In this document: positions 17,967-26,302 of the stretch, one piece after another
Layout: every line of letters begins with the position of its first letter
Position numbering within the stretch: the first letter of the stretch is position 1
Source: Ewingella americana
GTDB taxonomy: Bacteria; Pseudomonadota; Gammaproteobacteria; Enterobacterales; Enterobacteriaceae
NCBI RefSeq assembly: GCF_006438725.1
Contig: NZ_RCZD01000015.1
Coordinates: 1 to 64,000, forward strand
Direction: 5' to 3'
Length of the DNA: 64,000 nt
Program-made: the position numbers and the translations under genes
The notes under the pieces: model-generated
Databases searched by the model: none
Told to the model about the DNA's origin: nothing
Seen by the model: only the letters and a program-made list of their open reading frames with translations

Positions 17967-18418
17967 TTTTTCTCCCCCTGTTGCGCATGGCGTGCAGCAA
18001 CCGCCGTTTTCGCCAGCGTCTGCCGCGCGGTGGCCAGCCGGCTCATGATCGTGCCCACGGGAACGGCAAGAGTATGCGCAGCTTCCTGATAGGTAAAACC
18101 TTCGACATAAACCAGAAATACCGCATTGCGCTGAGCCTCCGGCAAACTGCCGACCTGTTGCATAACCTGCCGCTGCCAGCGGCTGTCTTCGAAATCGCTG
18201 GCTTCACTGACCGGGTCCAGATCATTGATATCAACAAATCCCTGCCCCTGACGCACCTGCTGCGCCCTGAGTTCATTGACCCAAATGGAATGCAGAATCG
18301 AAAACAGCCAGCGGTCGATGCGGGTTCCCTCCTCAAACTGCGGGCTGCGTTCCAGCGCCCGCACGCAGGTGGATTGAACCAAATCATCAGCCACGTCGCG
18401 CTTGCGCGACAACACCAT
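17963..18418 (-). CDS. ECF-type RNA polymerase sigma factor (start uncertain)
   Basis: From the ATG at 18418 the product has 151 residues. It contains the sigma2 helix DVADDLVQSTCVRALER and the WLFSILHSIWVNELR segment, then a sigma4 domain with the helix-turn-helix YVEGFTYQEAAHTLAVPVGTIMSRLATAR. The reading frame stays open for 22 codons upstream, and the translated sequence ITPTEIRYELSLCLARLWRYG continues the first sigma2 helix, which ECF factors normally have. No ATG, GTG or TTG occurs in that extension. The first sense codons after the upstream TGA are AAA and ATC (ATC at 18479-18481), and a GAGG lies about nine bases before ATC. The true product may therefore begin at a rare ATC or a CTG codon. 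It is encoded with a TPR protein, cytochrome b561 and an anti-sigma factor. Confidence 0.82.
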   Translation of the reverse strand: MVLSRKRDVADDLVQSTCVRALERSPQFEEGTRIDRWLFSILHSIWVNELRAQQVRQGQGFVDINDLDPVSEASDFEDSRWQRQVMQQVGSLPEAQRNAVFLVYVEGFTYQEAAHTLAVPVGTIMSRLATARQTLAKTAVAARHAQQGEKK

Positions 18419-18512
18419 GCCATAGCGCCAAAGACGCGCCAGGCAGAGGCTCAGTTCGTACCGGATTTCAGTGGGCGTGATTTTTCACAACCTCGTCGTC
18501 AGTCAGACAACA

Positions 18513-19049
18513 TCAGGATTCAGGATGCCCGGCGATCGCAGCATTGAGATCGCGATACTCTTCGCAGCCGGTGCCGCAAATGCTTTTGATGGTTGCCAGT
18601 TGGGCTTTAGCTAAATCAGGACGGCCTTTGATCATATAGGCTTCGCCAAGGTATTCGCGCACTTTGGCGTAATGGCCATCGAGCGCGATGGAACGTTGAT
18701 AATAGCCGATCCCTTCATCCGTGCGACCCAGTTTGCGCGTCGCGTAGCCACGGTAGTTCCAGGCTTCGCGGGTATTGGGTTGTTGCAGGGTATCGAGCAG
18801 CGTCAGCGCTTCCTGATAACGGCCCGATTTCGCCAGATGATAAGCGTACTGGGTTTTATCCTGATCGGAAATCATGCTGCCTTTCTCGACCATACAGCTT
18901 TTGGTTTTACTGTCGTAAACCTGGCCTTTCGGGCAGTCTGGCGTTTTTTGCGAGTCGTCACCCATGGCGCTGGCGGCGACGGAAAACAGCGACAGCCCGG
19001 CGACCAGGCACAGCGCTGACAAGGCTTTAACGGAAGTGATGGTTTTCAT
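18513..19049 (-). CDS. secreted tetratricopeptide-repeat protein
   Basis: The 178-residue protein begins with a signal peptide (MKTITSVKALSALCLVAGLSLFSVAASA). A short Cys-containing segment follows (TPDCPKGQVYDSKTKSCM), reminiscent of small disulfide-bonded motifs. The rest holds about three TPR-like helix pairs between residues 65 and 150. A Cys pair near the C-terminus (SICGTGCEEY) may form a second disulfide. It is likely periplasmic and a partner in a protein complex. It lies between cytochrome b561 and the ECF sigma gene, so a redox or envelope-stress role is plausible but unproved. Confidence 0.75.
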   Translation of the reverse strand: MKTITSVKALSALCLVAGLSLFSVAASAMGDDSQKTPDCPKGQVYDSKTKSCMVEKGSMISDQDKTQYAYHLAKSGRYQEALTLLDTLQQPNTREAWNYRGYATRKLGRTDEGIGYYQRSIALDGHYAKVREYLGEAYMIKGRPDLAKAQLATIKSICGTGCEEYRDLNAAIAGHPES

Positions 19050-19080
19050 ATTGGTGTCCTGAGATCACTGCGTTGACGGA

Positions 19081-19686
19081 TTATGAGCGGCCGTGGCTGC
19101 CCGGTAACATGCGGCGCAAAATGCCGTCGCGTAACACGTAATGGTGGAACAGCGCGGCTAGAGCATGAACGCCCGCGACGATGATCAGCGCCCAGGCCAC
19201 GTTGTTGTGCAGCATCCCGAAGGTACTGGTCATGATGCTGTCGAAATTGAAGACGTCGGGGATCGGGAATAAACCGAAGAAATAGAAGGGCTCAGCCTGC
19301 GACCAGCGGAACAGAAAGCCGAGAACAATCTGCGCGACCAACAATAAATAGAGCACCAGATGCGTCAAATGTGAAACGGCTTTCATCAGCGTCGGCATGG
19401 CGATGGGTGCCTGCTTGCTACGACCGGTACTGACGGTAAACAGCCGCCAAAGCAAACGCCCGATAATTATCACCGCCAGTAAAATACCCATCGAGATATG
19501 CACCGATTGCAGCCCTTTGCGCAGCGGCGTGCCACGTTCCAGCACCTCCCAAATATGCGCACTGGCAAACATAAAGATGACAATCAGCGCTGTTGCCCAG
19601 TGCAAGGTGATCGTCAGGCCGTCATAGCGATGACGAAGCGGTGAAGCGGAAGAAACCGAGTGTTTTTGCATAAAAGAAGCGTCCAT
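19081..19686 (-). CDS. cytochrome b561-family membrane protein
   Basis: The 201-residue protein has four predicted membrane helices. Conserved His residues fit the diheme cytochrome b561 family: TLHWATA in helix 1, SVHISMG in helix 2 and VHALAALFHHYVLRDGILRRMLPG at the end. Such proteins move electrons between quinol and periplasmic acceptors. The ATG at 19686 has AGGA five bases upstream. A second ATG five codons later is possible. It is the first gene of a probable four-gene operon with the TPR, sigma and anti-sigma genes. Confidence 0.85.
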   Translation of the reverse strand: MDASFMQKHSVSSASPLRHRYDGLTITLHWATALIVIFMFASAHIWEVLERGTPLRKGLQSVHISMGILLAVIIIGRLLWRLFTVSTGRSKQAPIAMPTLMKAVSHLTHLVLYLLLVAQIVLGFLFRWSQAEPFYFFGLFPIPDVFNFDSIMTSTFGMLHNNVAWALIIVAGVHALAALFHHYVLRDGILRRMLPGSHGRS

Positions 19687-19834
19687 AAGTGTCCTGTTAA
19701 GAAGTAAACACCTGAGGATGGGTTTTTATTCGATTTTATTTATCAATCTGGGAAAATAAATTTCACGTCGTCGAAGGGAGAACGTTCTGCGGCATGGCGT
19801 TAATCCTAAAAAAACAGTAATGCTGAAAAAGAGA

Positions 19835-19861
19835 TAAAGCTTCGGCACCTGTTGCCGATAA
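19835..19861 (+). promoter_or_regulatory. FliA (sigma-28) promoter of ycgR
   Basis: TAAA at 19835-19838 and GCCGATAA at 19854-19861 are separated by exactly 15 bases, matching the flagellar sigma-28 consensus TAAA-N15-GCCGATAA. The site is about 75 bases before the ycgR start. Confidence 0.9.
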
Positions 19862-19936
19862 CCGTTATGACCGCTTTTTTAAGTCAAATTGAGCACCGGA
19901 TAACCAAAATAATAAAATACTGATGGGGTATGGCAG

Positions 19937-20683
19937 GTGAGCGAAGCATCGAAAGAGCAATTTGTCAGACGCAATAAGCTGGGGATCCTGGCGGTTCTGC
20001 GTGACCTGAAAAAGAACAATACGCTGGTAATGGTGAGCCACGGGCGCGGGCAATTTATCAGCAAAATCCTGGAAGTTCTGCCAGATACCAATCAGTTACT
20101 GTTCGACCTGGGCAGCGGCGATTATGACAATCAGTTGGCGAAAGAAGCTCAGACGCTACGTTTTGTGGCAGAGCCTGCCGGTGCCAAAGTGGAGTTCACG
20201 TCCGGCAAAATTCATGAGATCAGCTGGCAAAATCTGCCGACGTTCAGCTGTGAAATTCCACCTGAGCTCTATTTTATTCAGCGTCGTGAGTATTTTCGCG
20301 TCAACATTCCGTTGCAGCCGGCCTATATTTGCAGCGGAAAATTCCCCGACGCCAGCGACTTTGCGTTCAAGCTGAAAGATATCTCGCTCGGCGGCCTGGG
20401 GCTGCATGTAGATAAAGTGATGCCGCTGTGCATTGAGTCTGGTGCGGTGATTAAAGATACGGTGGTGGAACTGGCGGAGTTTGGTTCGTTCAGGCTGGAT
20501 CTGGAGTTTATCAGCGCAATGGACCGCAAGTCGGTGAGCAATAAAGGCGAAACCGTCACCACGCAAAGATTGAGTTTCAAGTTTCCGTATTTATCGCCCG
20601 CACAGGAACGTGACCTGCAACGGGCGATTTTCGAGCTGGAAAAGCAGCAGAATCAGAAAGCCAAACGCTTCCAGGAGGACTGA
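19937..20683 (+). CDS. ycgR: flagellar brake protein YcgR (PilZ domain)
   Basis: The 248-residue protein has an N-terminal YcgR domain and a C-terminal PilZ domain. The c-di-GMP-binding motifs RREYFR (RxxxR) and DISLGGLG (D/NxSxxG) are both intact. When bound to c-di-GMP, YcgR docks on the flagellar motor and slows swimming. Translation starts at GTG 19937, with GGGG eight bases upstream. A FliA promoter precedes it, so it belongs to the late flagellar regulon although no other flagellar gene lies in the window. It works with PdeH and HmsP, which remove its ligand. Confidence 0.95.
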   Translation: MSEASKEQFVRRNKLGILAVLRDLKKNNTLVMVSHGRGQFISKILEVLPDTNQLLFDLGSGDYDNQLAKEAQTLRFVAEPAGAKVEFTSGKIHEISWQNLPTFSCEIPPELYFIQRREYFRVNIPLQPAYICSGKFPDASDFAFKLKDISLGGLGLHVDKVMPLCIESGAVIKDTVVELAEFGSFRLDLEFISAMDRKSVSNKGETVTTQRLSFKFPYLSPAQERDLQRAIFELEKQQNQKAKRFQED

Positions 20684-20704
20684 TTTAGCCGCTCCAATAA
20701 GCCG

Positions 20705-21463
20705 TTAGATAAACATACCGCCCGACGCTTCTACACGCTGGGCGTTCATCCAGCGGCCAGCATCACTGAGCATCAGCGCCACCATATCGCCGATATCGTC
20801 CGCCAGCCCAACGCGTCCCAGCGCCGTGTTATCCGCCACCATTTTGTTCACTTGCGGGTTATCACGCACCATACCGCCGCCGAAATCCGTTGCAATGGCA
20901 CCTGGCGCGAGCACGTTGACCGAGATCCCACGCGGGCCCAGCTCTTTCGCCAGATAGCGGGTCAGGACTTCCACCGCGCCCTTCATAATGGCGTAGGCCG
21001 AAGAACCCGGTAGCGCAAAGCGTGTCAGCCCGCTGGAGACGTTCAGAATGCGGCCGCCATCGGCCATGAGTGGCAGCAGTTTTTGCGTCAGGAAGAAAGG
21101 TCCCTTCAGATGGATGTTCATCATCAAATCAAACTGCGCTTCAGTGGTTTCGCTAAACAGCGCATGGTTGCCCACGCCTGCGTTGTTAACCAGATAATCG
21201 AACGTATCGCGCTGCCAGACCTGTGCCAGCTGCTTTTTCACTTCGGCGGTGAAGGCATCAAAACCGCCGCTTTCTGCCGTATTCAGCTGCAGGGCAACGG
21301 CTTTGCCGCCCTTGGCTTTGACAGACGCCACGACAGCCTGAGCGGTGTCGGCCTGGCTGTTGTAAGTCAGAATGACATCAATTCCCTGATCCGCCAGCTT
21401 CTCTACCGCGTTTTTGCCTAAACCACGGCTGCCACCGGTCACTAATACTATTTTATTGCTCAT
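20705..21463 (-). CDS. short-chain dehydrogenase/reductase (SDR)
   Basis: The 252-residue protein is a classical SDR. The Rossmann motif TGGSRGLG is at residues 9-16, NNAG near residue 95, the catalytic Ser in ILNVSSGLTR, and the YxxxK pair in SSAYAIMKGAVEV. The C-terminus ends WMNAQRVEASGGMFI. It should reduce a carbonyl or oxidise an alcohol using NADP(H), but the substrate is unknown. It is divergent from a LysR gene 85 bases away, which probably regulates it. Confidence 0.88.
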   Translation of the reverse strand: MSNKIVLVTGGSRGLGKNAVEKLADQGIDVILTYNSQADTAQAVVASVKAKGGKAVALQLNTAESGGFDAFTAEVKKQLAQVWQRDTFDYLVNNAGVGNHALFSETTEAQFDLMMNIHLKGPFFLTQKLLPLMADGGRILNVSSGLTRFALPGSSAYAIMKGAVEVLTRYLAKELGPRGISVNVLAPGAIATDFGGGMVRDNPQVNKMVADNTALGRVGLADDIGDMVALMLSDAGRWMNAQRVEASGGMFI

Positions 21464-21548
21464 TTTAAGACTCCGCAGTGAATTTTATAGGGTTGCTGTG
21501 TACGAAATACAGACTATTAGACGACAGAGTAATGATAAAGAGCACATA

Positions 21549-22490
21549 ATGAGTTTCACTGTCTCAACTCAAACAACAATCGGGCAAAATGTGGATAAAA
21601 TTCAATCAATGCAGGTGTTTGTGCGGGTGGCGGAACTGAGTAACTTTACCCGCGCTGCCGAAAGCCTGGGGATGCCCAAAGGCAGCGTGTCACGGCTGGT
21701 ACAGCAGTTGGAGACGCGGATGTCGGCACGTTTGCTACACCGTTCGACCCGCCGCGTGCAGCTGACACAAGACGGCCAGGTGTTTTACGAGCGCTGCAAA
21801 GAGCTGCTGGCCAATATGGACGAACTGGAGTCGATGTTTCAGTCGCATCCGTCAACGGTGAGCGGGCGGCTGCGCGTTGATATGTCAGTCGCGATGGCCC
21901 GCGATTTGGTATTGCCGCGGCTGGGCGAGTTTCTCAACCGCTATCCGGCGATCGAAATTGAGCTTAGCAGCACCGACCACCGTGTCGATGTGGTACGCGA
22001 AGGGTTTGACTGCGTGGTGCGCGTAGGGGCGCTGAAAGATTCGGGGCTCATCGCCCGCCCGCTGGGTGAGTTCACCGTCGTCAACTGCGCCAGCCCCGGT
22101 TATCTGCAACGTTACGGCACGCCCGAGCACCCGAACCAGCTGACCCAACATGCGATGGTGCATTACGAGCAAACCCTCGGCAGCCGCCCAACCGGGTTCG
22201 AATATCTGGAGGGAAATCTATTGAAAGTAGTGAAAACCGGGGGGGCCGTAACGGTCAACAGCACCGAGACCTACTCGTCGGCCTGCCTTGCGGGACTTGG
22301 CATTATTCAGGTGCCGCTAACGGGTGCACGCAACGCACTGGCCAGTGGCAAACTGGTGAGCATCCTGCCGCAGTTCCGCGCCCCGCCAATGCCGGTGTCG
22401 CTGGTTTATCCGCACCGGCTTAACCTGTCCCGACGCGCCAAATTGTTCATGGACTGGATGACGGATATCGCTCACGACTTCATTGCCTGA
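21549..22490 (+). CDS. LysR-family transcriptional regulator
   Basis: From the ATG at 21549 the product is 313 residues, normal for the family. The winged helix-turn-helix is NFTRAAESLGMPKGSVSRLVQQLE and the linker helix and periplasmic-binding-like effector domain follow. The frame opens 45 codons earlier inside the divergent SDR gene, but that extension has no homology. The start chosen has AAAGAG upstream. An internal ATG at 21609 (MQVFVRV) would leave a more typical short N-terminus and is an alternative. Its likely target is the divergent SDR gene. Confidence 0.88.
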   Translation: MSFTVSTQTTIGQNVDKIQSMQVFVRVAELSNFTRAAESLGMPKGSVSRLVQQLETRMSARLLHRSTRRVQLTQDGQVFYERCKELLANMDELESMFQSHPSTVSGRLRVDMSVAMARDLVLPRLGEFLNRYPAIEIELSSTDHRVDVVREGFDCVVRVGALKDSGLIARPLGEFTVVNCASPGYLQRYGTPEHPNQLTQHAMVHYEQTLGSRPTGFEYLEGNLLKVVKTGGAVTVNSTETYSSACLAGLGIIQVPLTGARNALASGKLVSILPQFRAPPMPVSLVYPHRLNLSRRAKLFMDWMTDIAHDFIA

Positions 22491-22616
22491 CCCCAGGTAT
22501 TGGGCGCTTCAGTGAACAGTCCGTGAGCCGTCGGCGCTCCCGGTGCCTGCGCGCGGCCTGTGGCGGGCTATACTAACGACATGGAAAATTTTTTAGATTA
22601 AGGACTGAGTGGATTA

Positions 22617-23741
22617 ATGCCGACCACAACAGAAAATAAAACCCCCAAGCAGGAAGATCTCAAGCCGCTGATTATGCTCAAAACCGGTAATCATACGGTG
22701 GACAAAAATATCACCCGCGCCTCAACGCTGATTGCCCGAGTGCAAGCCTGGGGCTGGGTCGCTCACCTGATACGCACCACCGAGCGCTTTAATGATCGCC
22801 TCGGTAGCCAGTTCGGTGCGGCTATCACCTACTTTTCCTTCCTGTCGTTGATCCCCATCCTGATGGTGTCCTTCGCCGCCGCCGGTTTTGTGCTGGCCTC
22901 CAACCCCGATCTGCTGGCCAAACTTATTGGCAAAATAGTCAACAGCATCAGCGACCCGAACCTGGCTAATACCCTCAAAAACACCGTCAACACGGCCATC
23001 CAGCAACGTACGGCGGTTGGGTTGTCCGGCTTGTTGATTGCGCTTTATTCCGGCATCAGCTGGATGGGGAATCTGCGTGAAGCGATCCGCGCCCAGTCGC
23101 GCGATGTCTGGGAGCGTAATCCGCAGGATCAGGAGAAAATCTACAAGCGCTACGCCCGTGATTTTATCTCGCTGACCGGCCTGGTACTGGCGCTGATCAT
23201 TACGCTGTCGCTGACGTCCATCGCCGGTTCGGCGCAAAAAACCCTCGTGGATGCGCTGGGCCTGGGGGGTATCGAATGGCTGCGCCCGGTGCTGACCTCG
23301 GTGACGTTGGTTATTTCGATTGCTGCAAACTACCTGTTGTTCCTGTGGATTTTCTGGATGCTGCCGCGCCACAAACCGCGCAGAAAAGCGCTGCTGCGCG
23401 GTACGCTGCTGGCGGCCATTGGTTTTGAGGTGATCAAGTTTGTGATGACCATGACCCTGCCGCGGCTTGCCAGTTCACCGTCCGGTGCGGCTTTCGGTTC
23501 GGTCATTGGTTTGATGGCGTTCTTCTACTTCTTCGCCCGCCTGACGCTGTTTGTGGCGGCCTGGATAGCCACTGCGCAGTACAAAGACGATCCGCGAATG
23601 CCTGAACCTAAAAAGAAGGCGGCACATCAGGAGAAAAGCACAACGGGAAACGACAGCGAATACACGCCAGACAACCTCATCGTGCCAGAGGAAATACACA
23701 TAGCAGCAGTTAACGCTAAAAAAAGTCCGATAAAGCAGTGA
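22617..23741 (+). CDS. yhjD: YhjD, YihY/BrkB-family inner-membrane protein
   Basis: The 374-residue protein has six or so membrane helices of the YihY/BrkB family: FGAAITYFSFLSLIPILMVSFAAAGF, GLSGLLIALYSGISWMGNLREA and a C-terminal FYFFARLTLFVAAWIATAQY. It matches E. coli YhjD (337 residues) and has a longer polar C-tail. Altered YhjD can suppress the lethality of losing Kdo in E. coli, and a role in lipid or lipid A transport has been suggested, but the function is not settled. It sits directly upstream of yhjE, as in E. coli. Confidence 0.88.
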   Translation: MPTTTENKTPKQEDLKPLIMLKTGNHTVDKNITRASTLIARVQAWGWVAHLIRTTERFNDRLGSQFGAAITYFSFLSLIPILMVSFAAAGFVLASNPDLLAKLIGKIVNSISDPNLANTLKNTVNTAIQQRTAVGLSGLLIALYSGISWMGNLREAIRAQSRDVWERNPQDQEKIYKRYARDFISLTGLVLALIITLSLTSIAGSAQKTLVDALGLGGIEWLRPVLTSVTLVISIAANYLLFLWIFWMLPRHKPRRKALLRGTLLAAIGFEVIKFVMTMTLPRLASSPSGAAFGSVIGLMAFFYFFARLTLFVAAWIATAQYKDDPRMPEPKKKAAHQEKSTTGNDSEYTPDNLIVPEEIHIAAVNAKKSPIKQ

Positions 23742-24028
23742 TTAAAACCAATCAAGAACCACCTCTACCCTACAAACCAGAATAACTGACTGAGGCCGAT
23801 ACTTTTCTTTTGCGCTTTTTTAGTCAGTTACTCTGTCTTTTACCTATTCGGCAAACTTATGACTGGCAAACTCCGGTCATCAGCAAACAATCCCCCAATC
23901 CCGCTCAAAACGCCCTGTTCCCCGACCTGAGTCGCGTTGAAATGCCATCGCGCTGTGCTTAAGATGCCTTTTCGCTATACATTTATTTACATTAGTTCCT
24001 ACTCACTCATTACAAATAAGAAACACTT

Positions 24029-25351
24029 ATGCAAGTCACTATCACTCCAGAATTAGAAGCTGACGCGAATTTGGTGAGTCAGAACTCACGCGGCAAAGTC
24101 ATCGTGGCATCGCTCATCGGTACGGCCATTGAATTTTTCGATTTTTATATTTACGCCACGGCAGCCGTCATTGTTTTCCCGCACATTTTCTTCCCGCAGG
24201 GGGACCCGACAGCGGCCACACTGCAATCGCTGGCCACCTTCGCTATCGCCTTTATCGCCCGTCCGATTGGCTCGGCGCTGTTTGGTCATTTCGGTGACCG
24301 AGTGGGTCGTAAAGTGACCCTGGTGGCTTCACTGCTGACCATGGGCATCTCCACCGTAGTGATTGGCTTGCTGCCGACTTACGCCACCATCGGCGTCTTT
24401 GCGCCACTGTTACTGGCGCTGGCGCGTTTTGGTCAGGGTTTGGGTCTGGGCGGCGAATGGGGCGGGGCGGCGTTGCTCGCTACCGAGAATGCGCCACCGA
24501 AAAAGCGTGCGCTGTACGGCTCATTCCCTCAACTTGGCGCACCGATTGGCTTCTTCTTCGCCAACGGTATGTTCTTGCTGCTCTCCTGGCTGCTGACCGA
24601 AGAACAGTTCATCGCTTGGGGCTGGCGCGTGCCGTTTATTCTGTCTGCCGTACTGGTACTGGTAGGGCTGTATGTGCGGGTGTCGCTGCATGAAACGCCG
24701 GTGTTTGCCAAAATAGCCAAAGCCGGTAAACAGGTCAAAGTGCCGATTGGCACGCTATTTAGTCAACACCTGAAACCTACCGTGCTCGGCACATTTATCA
24801 TGGTCGCCACGTACACGTTGTTCTATATCATGACCGTCTATTCGCTGGGTTATGGCACCATGCCGAAACCGCTGGGGCTTGGCATCACCCGTAACGATTT
24901 CCTGCTGATGCTGATGATTGGCGTGGTCGGATTTGGGGTCATGGTGCCGATTGCCGGCCAGCTCGCCGACGCCTTTGGCCGTCGCAAAACCATGATTTGC
25001 ATTACGCTGCTGATGATCGTCTTCGCCCTGCTGTTCCCGACCCTGTTGGGTTCCGGTTCTCAGGCACTGGTGATGGTGTTTCTGCTATGCGGTTTTCTGG
25101 TGATGGGGCTGACCTTTGGCCCGATGGGTGCGCTGCTGCCGGAGCTGTTCCCGACAGAAGTTCGCTACACCGGTGCATCCTTCTCCTATAATGTGGCATC
25201 GATACTCGGTGCATCCGTTGCGCCTTATATCGCCACCTGGCTGGCAACCCGCTACGGGCTGTTTTATGTCGGTGTCTATCTGGCATCAATGGCAATGTTG
25301 ACCCTGATTGCACTGCTGTTAACCAAAGAGACCCGCGACCAGTCACTTTAA
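24029..25351 (+). CDS. yhjE: MFS transporter YhjE (metabolite:H+ symporter type)
   Basis: The 440-residue protein has 12 membrane helices. The MFS signature HFGDRVGRK lies between helices 2 and 3, and a second QLADAFGRRKT lies between helices 8 and 9. The IEFFDFYIYATAAVIVFPHIFFP start is typical of the ProP/ShiA-like metabolite:H+ symporter group and of YhjE. The substrate is unknown. The order yhjD-yhjE is as in E. coli. Confidence 0.9.
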   Translation: MQVTITPELEADANLVSQNSRGKVIVASLIGTAIEFFDFYIYATAAVIVFPHIFFPQGDPTAATLQSLATFAIAFIARPIGSALFGHFGDRVGRKVTLVASLLTMGISTVVIGLLPTYATIGVFAPLLLALARFGQGLGLGGEWGGAALLATENAPPKKRALYGSFPQLGAPIGFFFANGMFLLLSWLLTEEQFIAWGWRVPFILSAVLVLVGLYVRVSLHETPVFAKIAKAGKQVKVPIGTLFSQHLKPTVLGTFIMVATYTLFYIMTVYSLGYGTMPKPLGLGITRNDFLLMLMIGVVGFGVMVPIAGQLADAFGRRKTMICITLLMIVFALLFPTLLGSGSQALVMVFLLCGFLVMGLTFGPMGALLPELFPTEVRYTGASFSYNVASILGASVAPYIATWLATRYGLFYVGVYLASMAMLTLIALLLTKETRDQSL

Positions 25352-25403
25352 TTGATCCCACTGACGCAGCGGTTGCTGCGTCAGTTTTTGCCAAGGACAC
25401 CCC

Positions 25404-26177
25404 ATGCGTTTCTCACACCGACTGCTTATTCCGCTGATTATATTCGTGGTGGTGATCGCTGCCGCTCTGTGGTTGTTTCTGCCGCATAAATCCAATCCCA
25501 ACGCGTTATGGAATATTATCAGCCAGAAGTGCGTGCCCAATCAGCGCGCCAATGGCCAGCCTGCGCCATGTGCTCAGGTCGATGAAAAACAAGGATTTGT
25601 GGTCCTCAAGGATATCAACGGACCGTTGCAGTATTTGTTGATGCCTACCGCCAAAATCACTGGCATGGAGAGCCCGGCGTTGCTCGAAGAGAGCACACCG
25701 AACTACTTCAGTCAGGCCTGGGATGCACGACACTACATGGCGGAGAAATACGGCAAGACGATCGATGACAGTAACGTATCGCTGGCAATTAACTCGCAAT
25801 ACGGACGTTCACAAAATCAGCTGCATATTCACATCTCCTGCCTGCTGCCGGCGGTGAAAGATACGCTGGCGAAAGATGCGGGTCAGGTGGGTTATCGCTG
25901 GCAGGAACTGCCGGAGCCGCTGGTGGGCCACACTTATCTGGCACGGAAAGTGGATCCGGCAGAATTAAATCAGAAAGGGGCTTTCCGCCTGCTGGCCGAA
26001 GGCGTTCCTCAGGCGCACGAAAAGATGGGGCATTTCGGCATGGCGATGGTCAGCCTGCCAGGCGGTCATTTCTTGCTGCTGGCCAACGAACGCAATCTGC
26101 TGAAGCTCAATAACGCCTCCACCGAAGAGATCCAGGACCACAACTGCGCGGTACTGGATCCGGTGCCGAAGGCTTAG
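25404..26177 (+). CDS. cdh: CDP-diacylglycerol pyrophosphatase
   Basis: The 257-residue protein starts with one N-terminal membrane anchor (residues 7-28) and carries the HIT-like motif QLHIHISC near residue 140. This is the signature of Cdh, which cleaves CDP-diacylglycerol to phosphatidate and CMP. Further family blocks are LWNIISQKCVPNQ, PAPCAQVD, NSQYGRSQNQLHIH and HFGMAMVSLPGGHFLLLAN. An AAGGACA lies just before the ATG. In E. coli cdh lies elsewhere in the genome, so its place between yhjE and yhjG is a local difference. Confidence 0.93.
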   Translation: MRFSHRLLIPLIIFVVVIAAALWLFLPHKSNPNALWNIISQKCVPNQRANGQPAPCAQVDEKQGFVVLKDINGPLQYLLMPTAKITGMESPALLEESTPNYFSQAWDARHYMAEKYGKTIDDSNVSLAINSQYGRSQNQLHIHISCLLPAVKDTLAKDAGQVGYRWQELPEPLVGHTYLARKVDPAELNQKGAFRLLAEGVPQAHEKMGHFGMAMVSLPGGHFLLLANERNLLKLNNASTEEIQDHNCAVLDPVPKA

Positions 26178-26190
26178 TCAGACAAACAGG

Positions 26191-26220
26191 GCTGGCGAAA
26201 TACCAAAACGTTTCGCCAGC
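26191..26220. terminator. hairpin after cdh
   Basis: A perfect 10-bp inverted repeat (GCTGGCGAAA and TTTCGCCAGC) has a 10-base loop and is followed by TTGTTG. It lies 14 bases after the cdh stop. The T tract is poor, so termination strength is uncertain. Confidence 0.5.
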
Positions 26221-26265
26221 TTGTTGATGTGCTCAACCAGAATCAGCGCCTCTTGATGATCCTTT

Positions 26266-26302
26266 TCTTTTGTTCTTCTCCTTTTCAGAGGAGGAACAAA
26301 GA
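26266..26302. terminator. hairpin downstream of yhjG
   Basis: A TTTGTTC...TCTCCT arm pairs imperfectly with AGGAGGAACAAA immediately before the yhjG stop on the minus strand. On that strand it is followed by AAAAGAAAAGG rather than a T run, so it may be a processing or stabilising hairpin more than a terminator. Confidence 0.35.
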
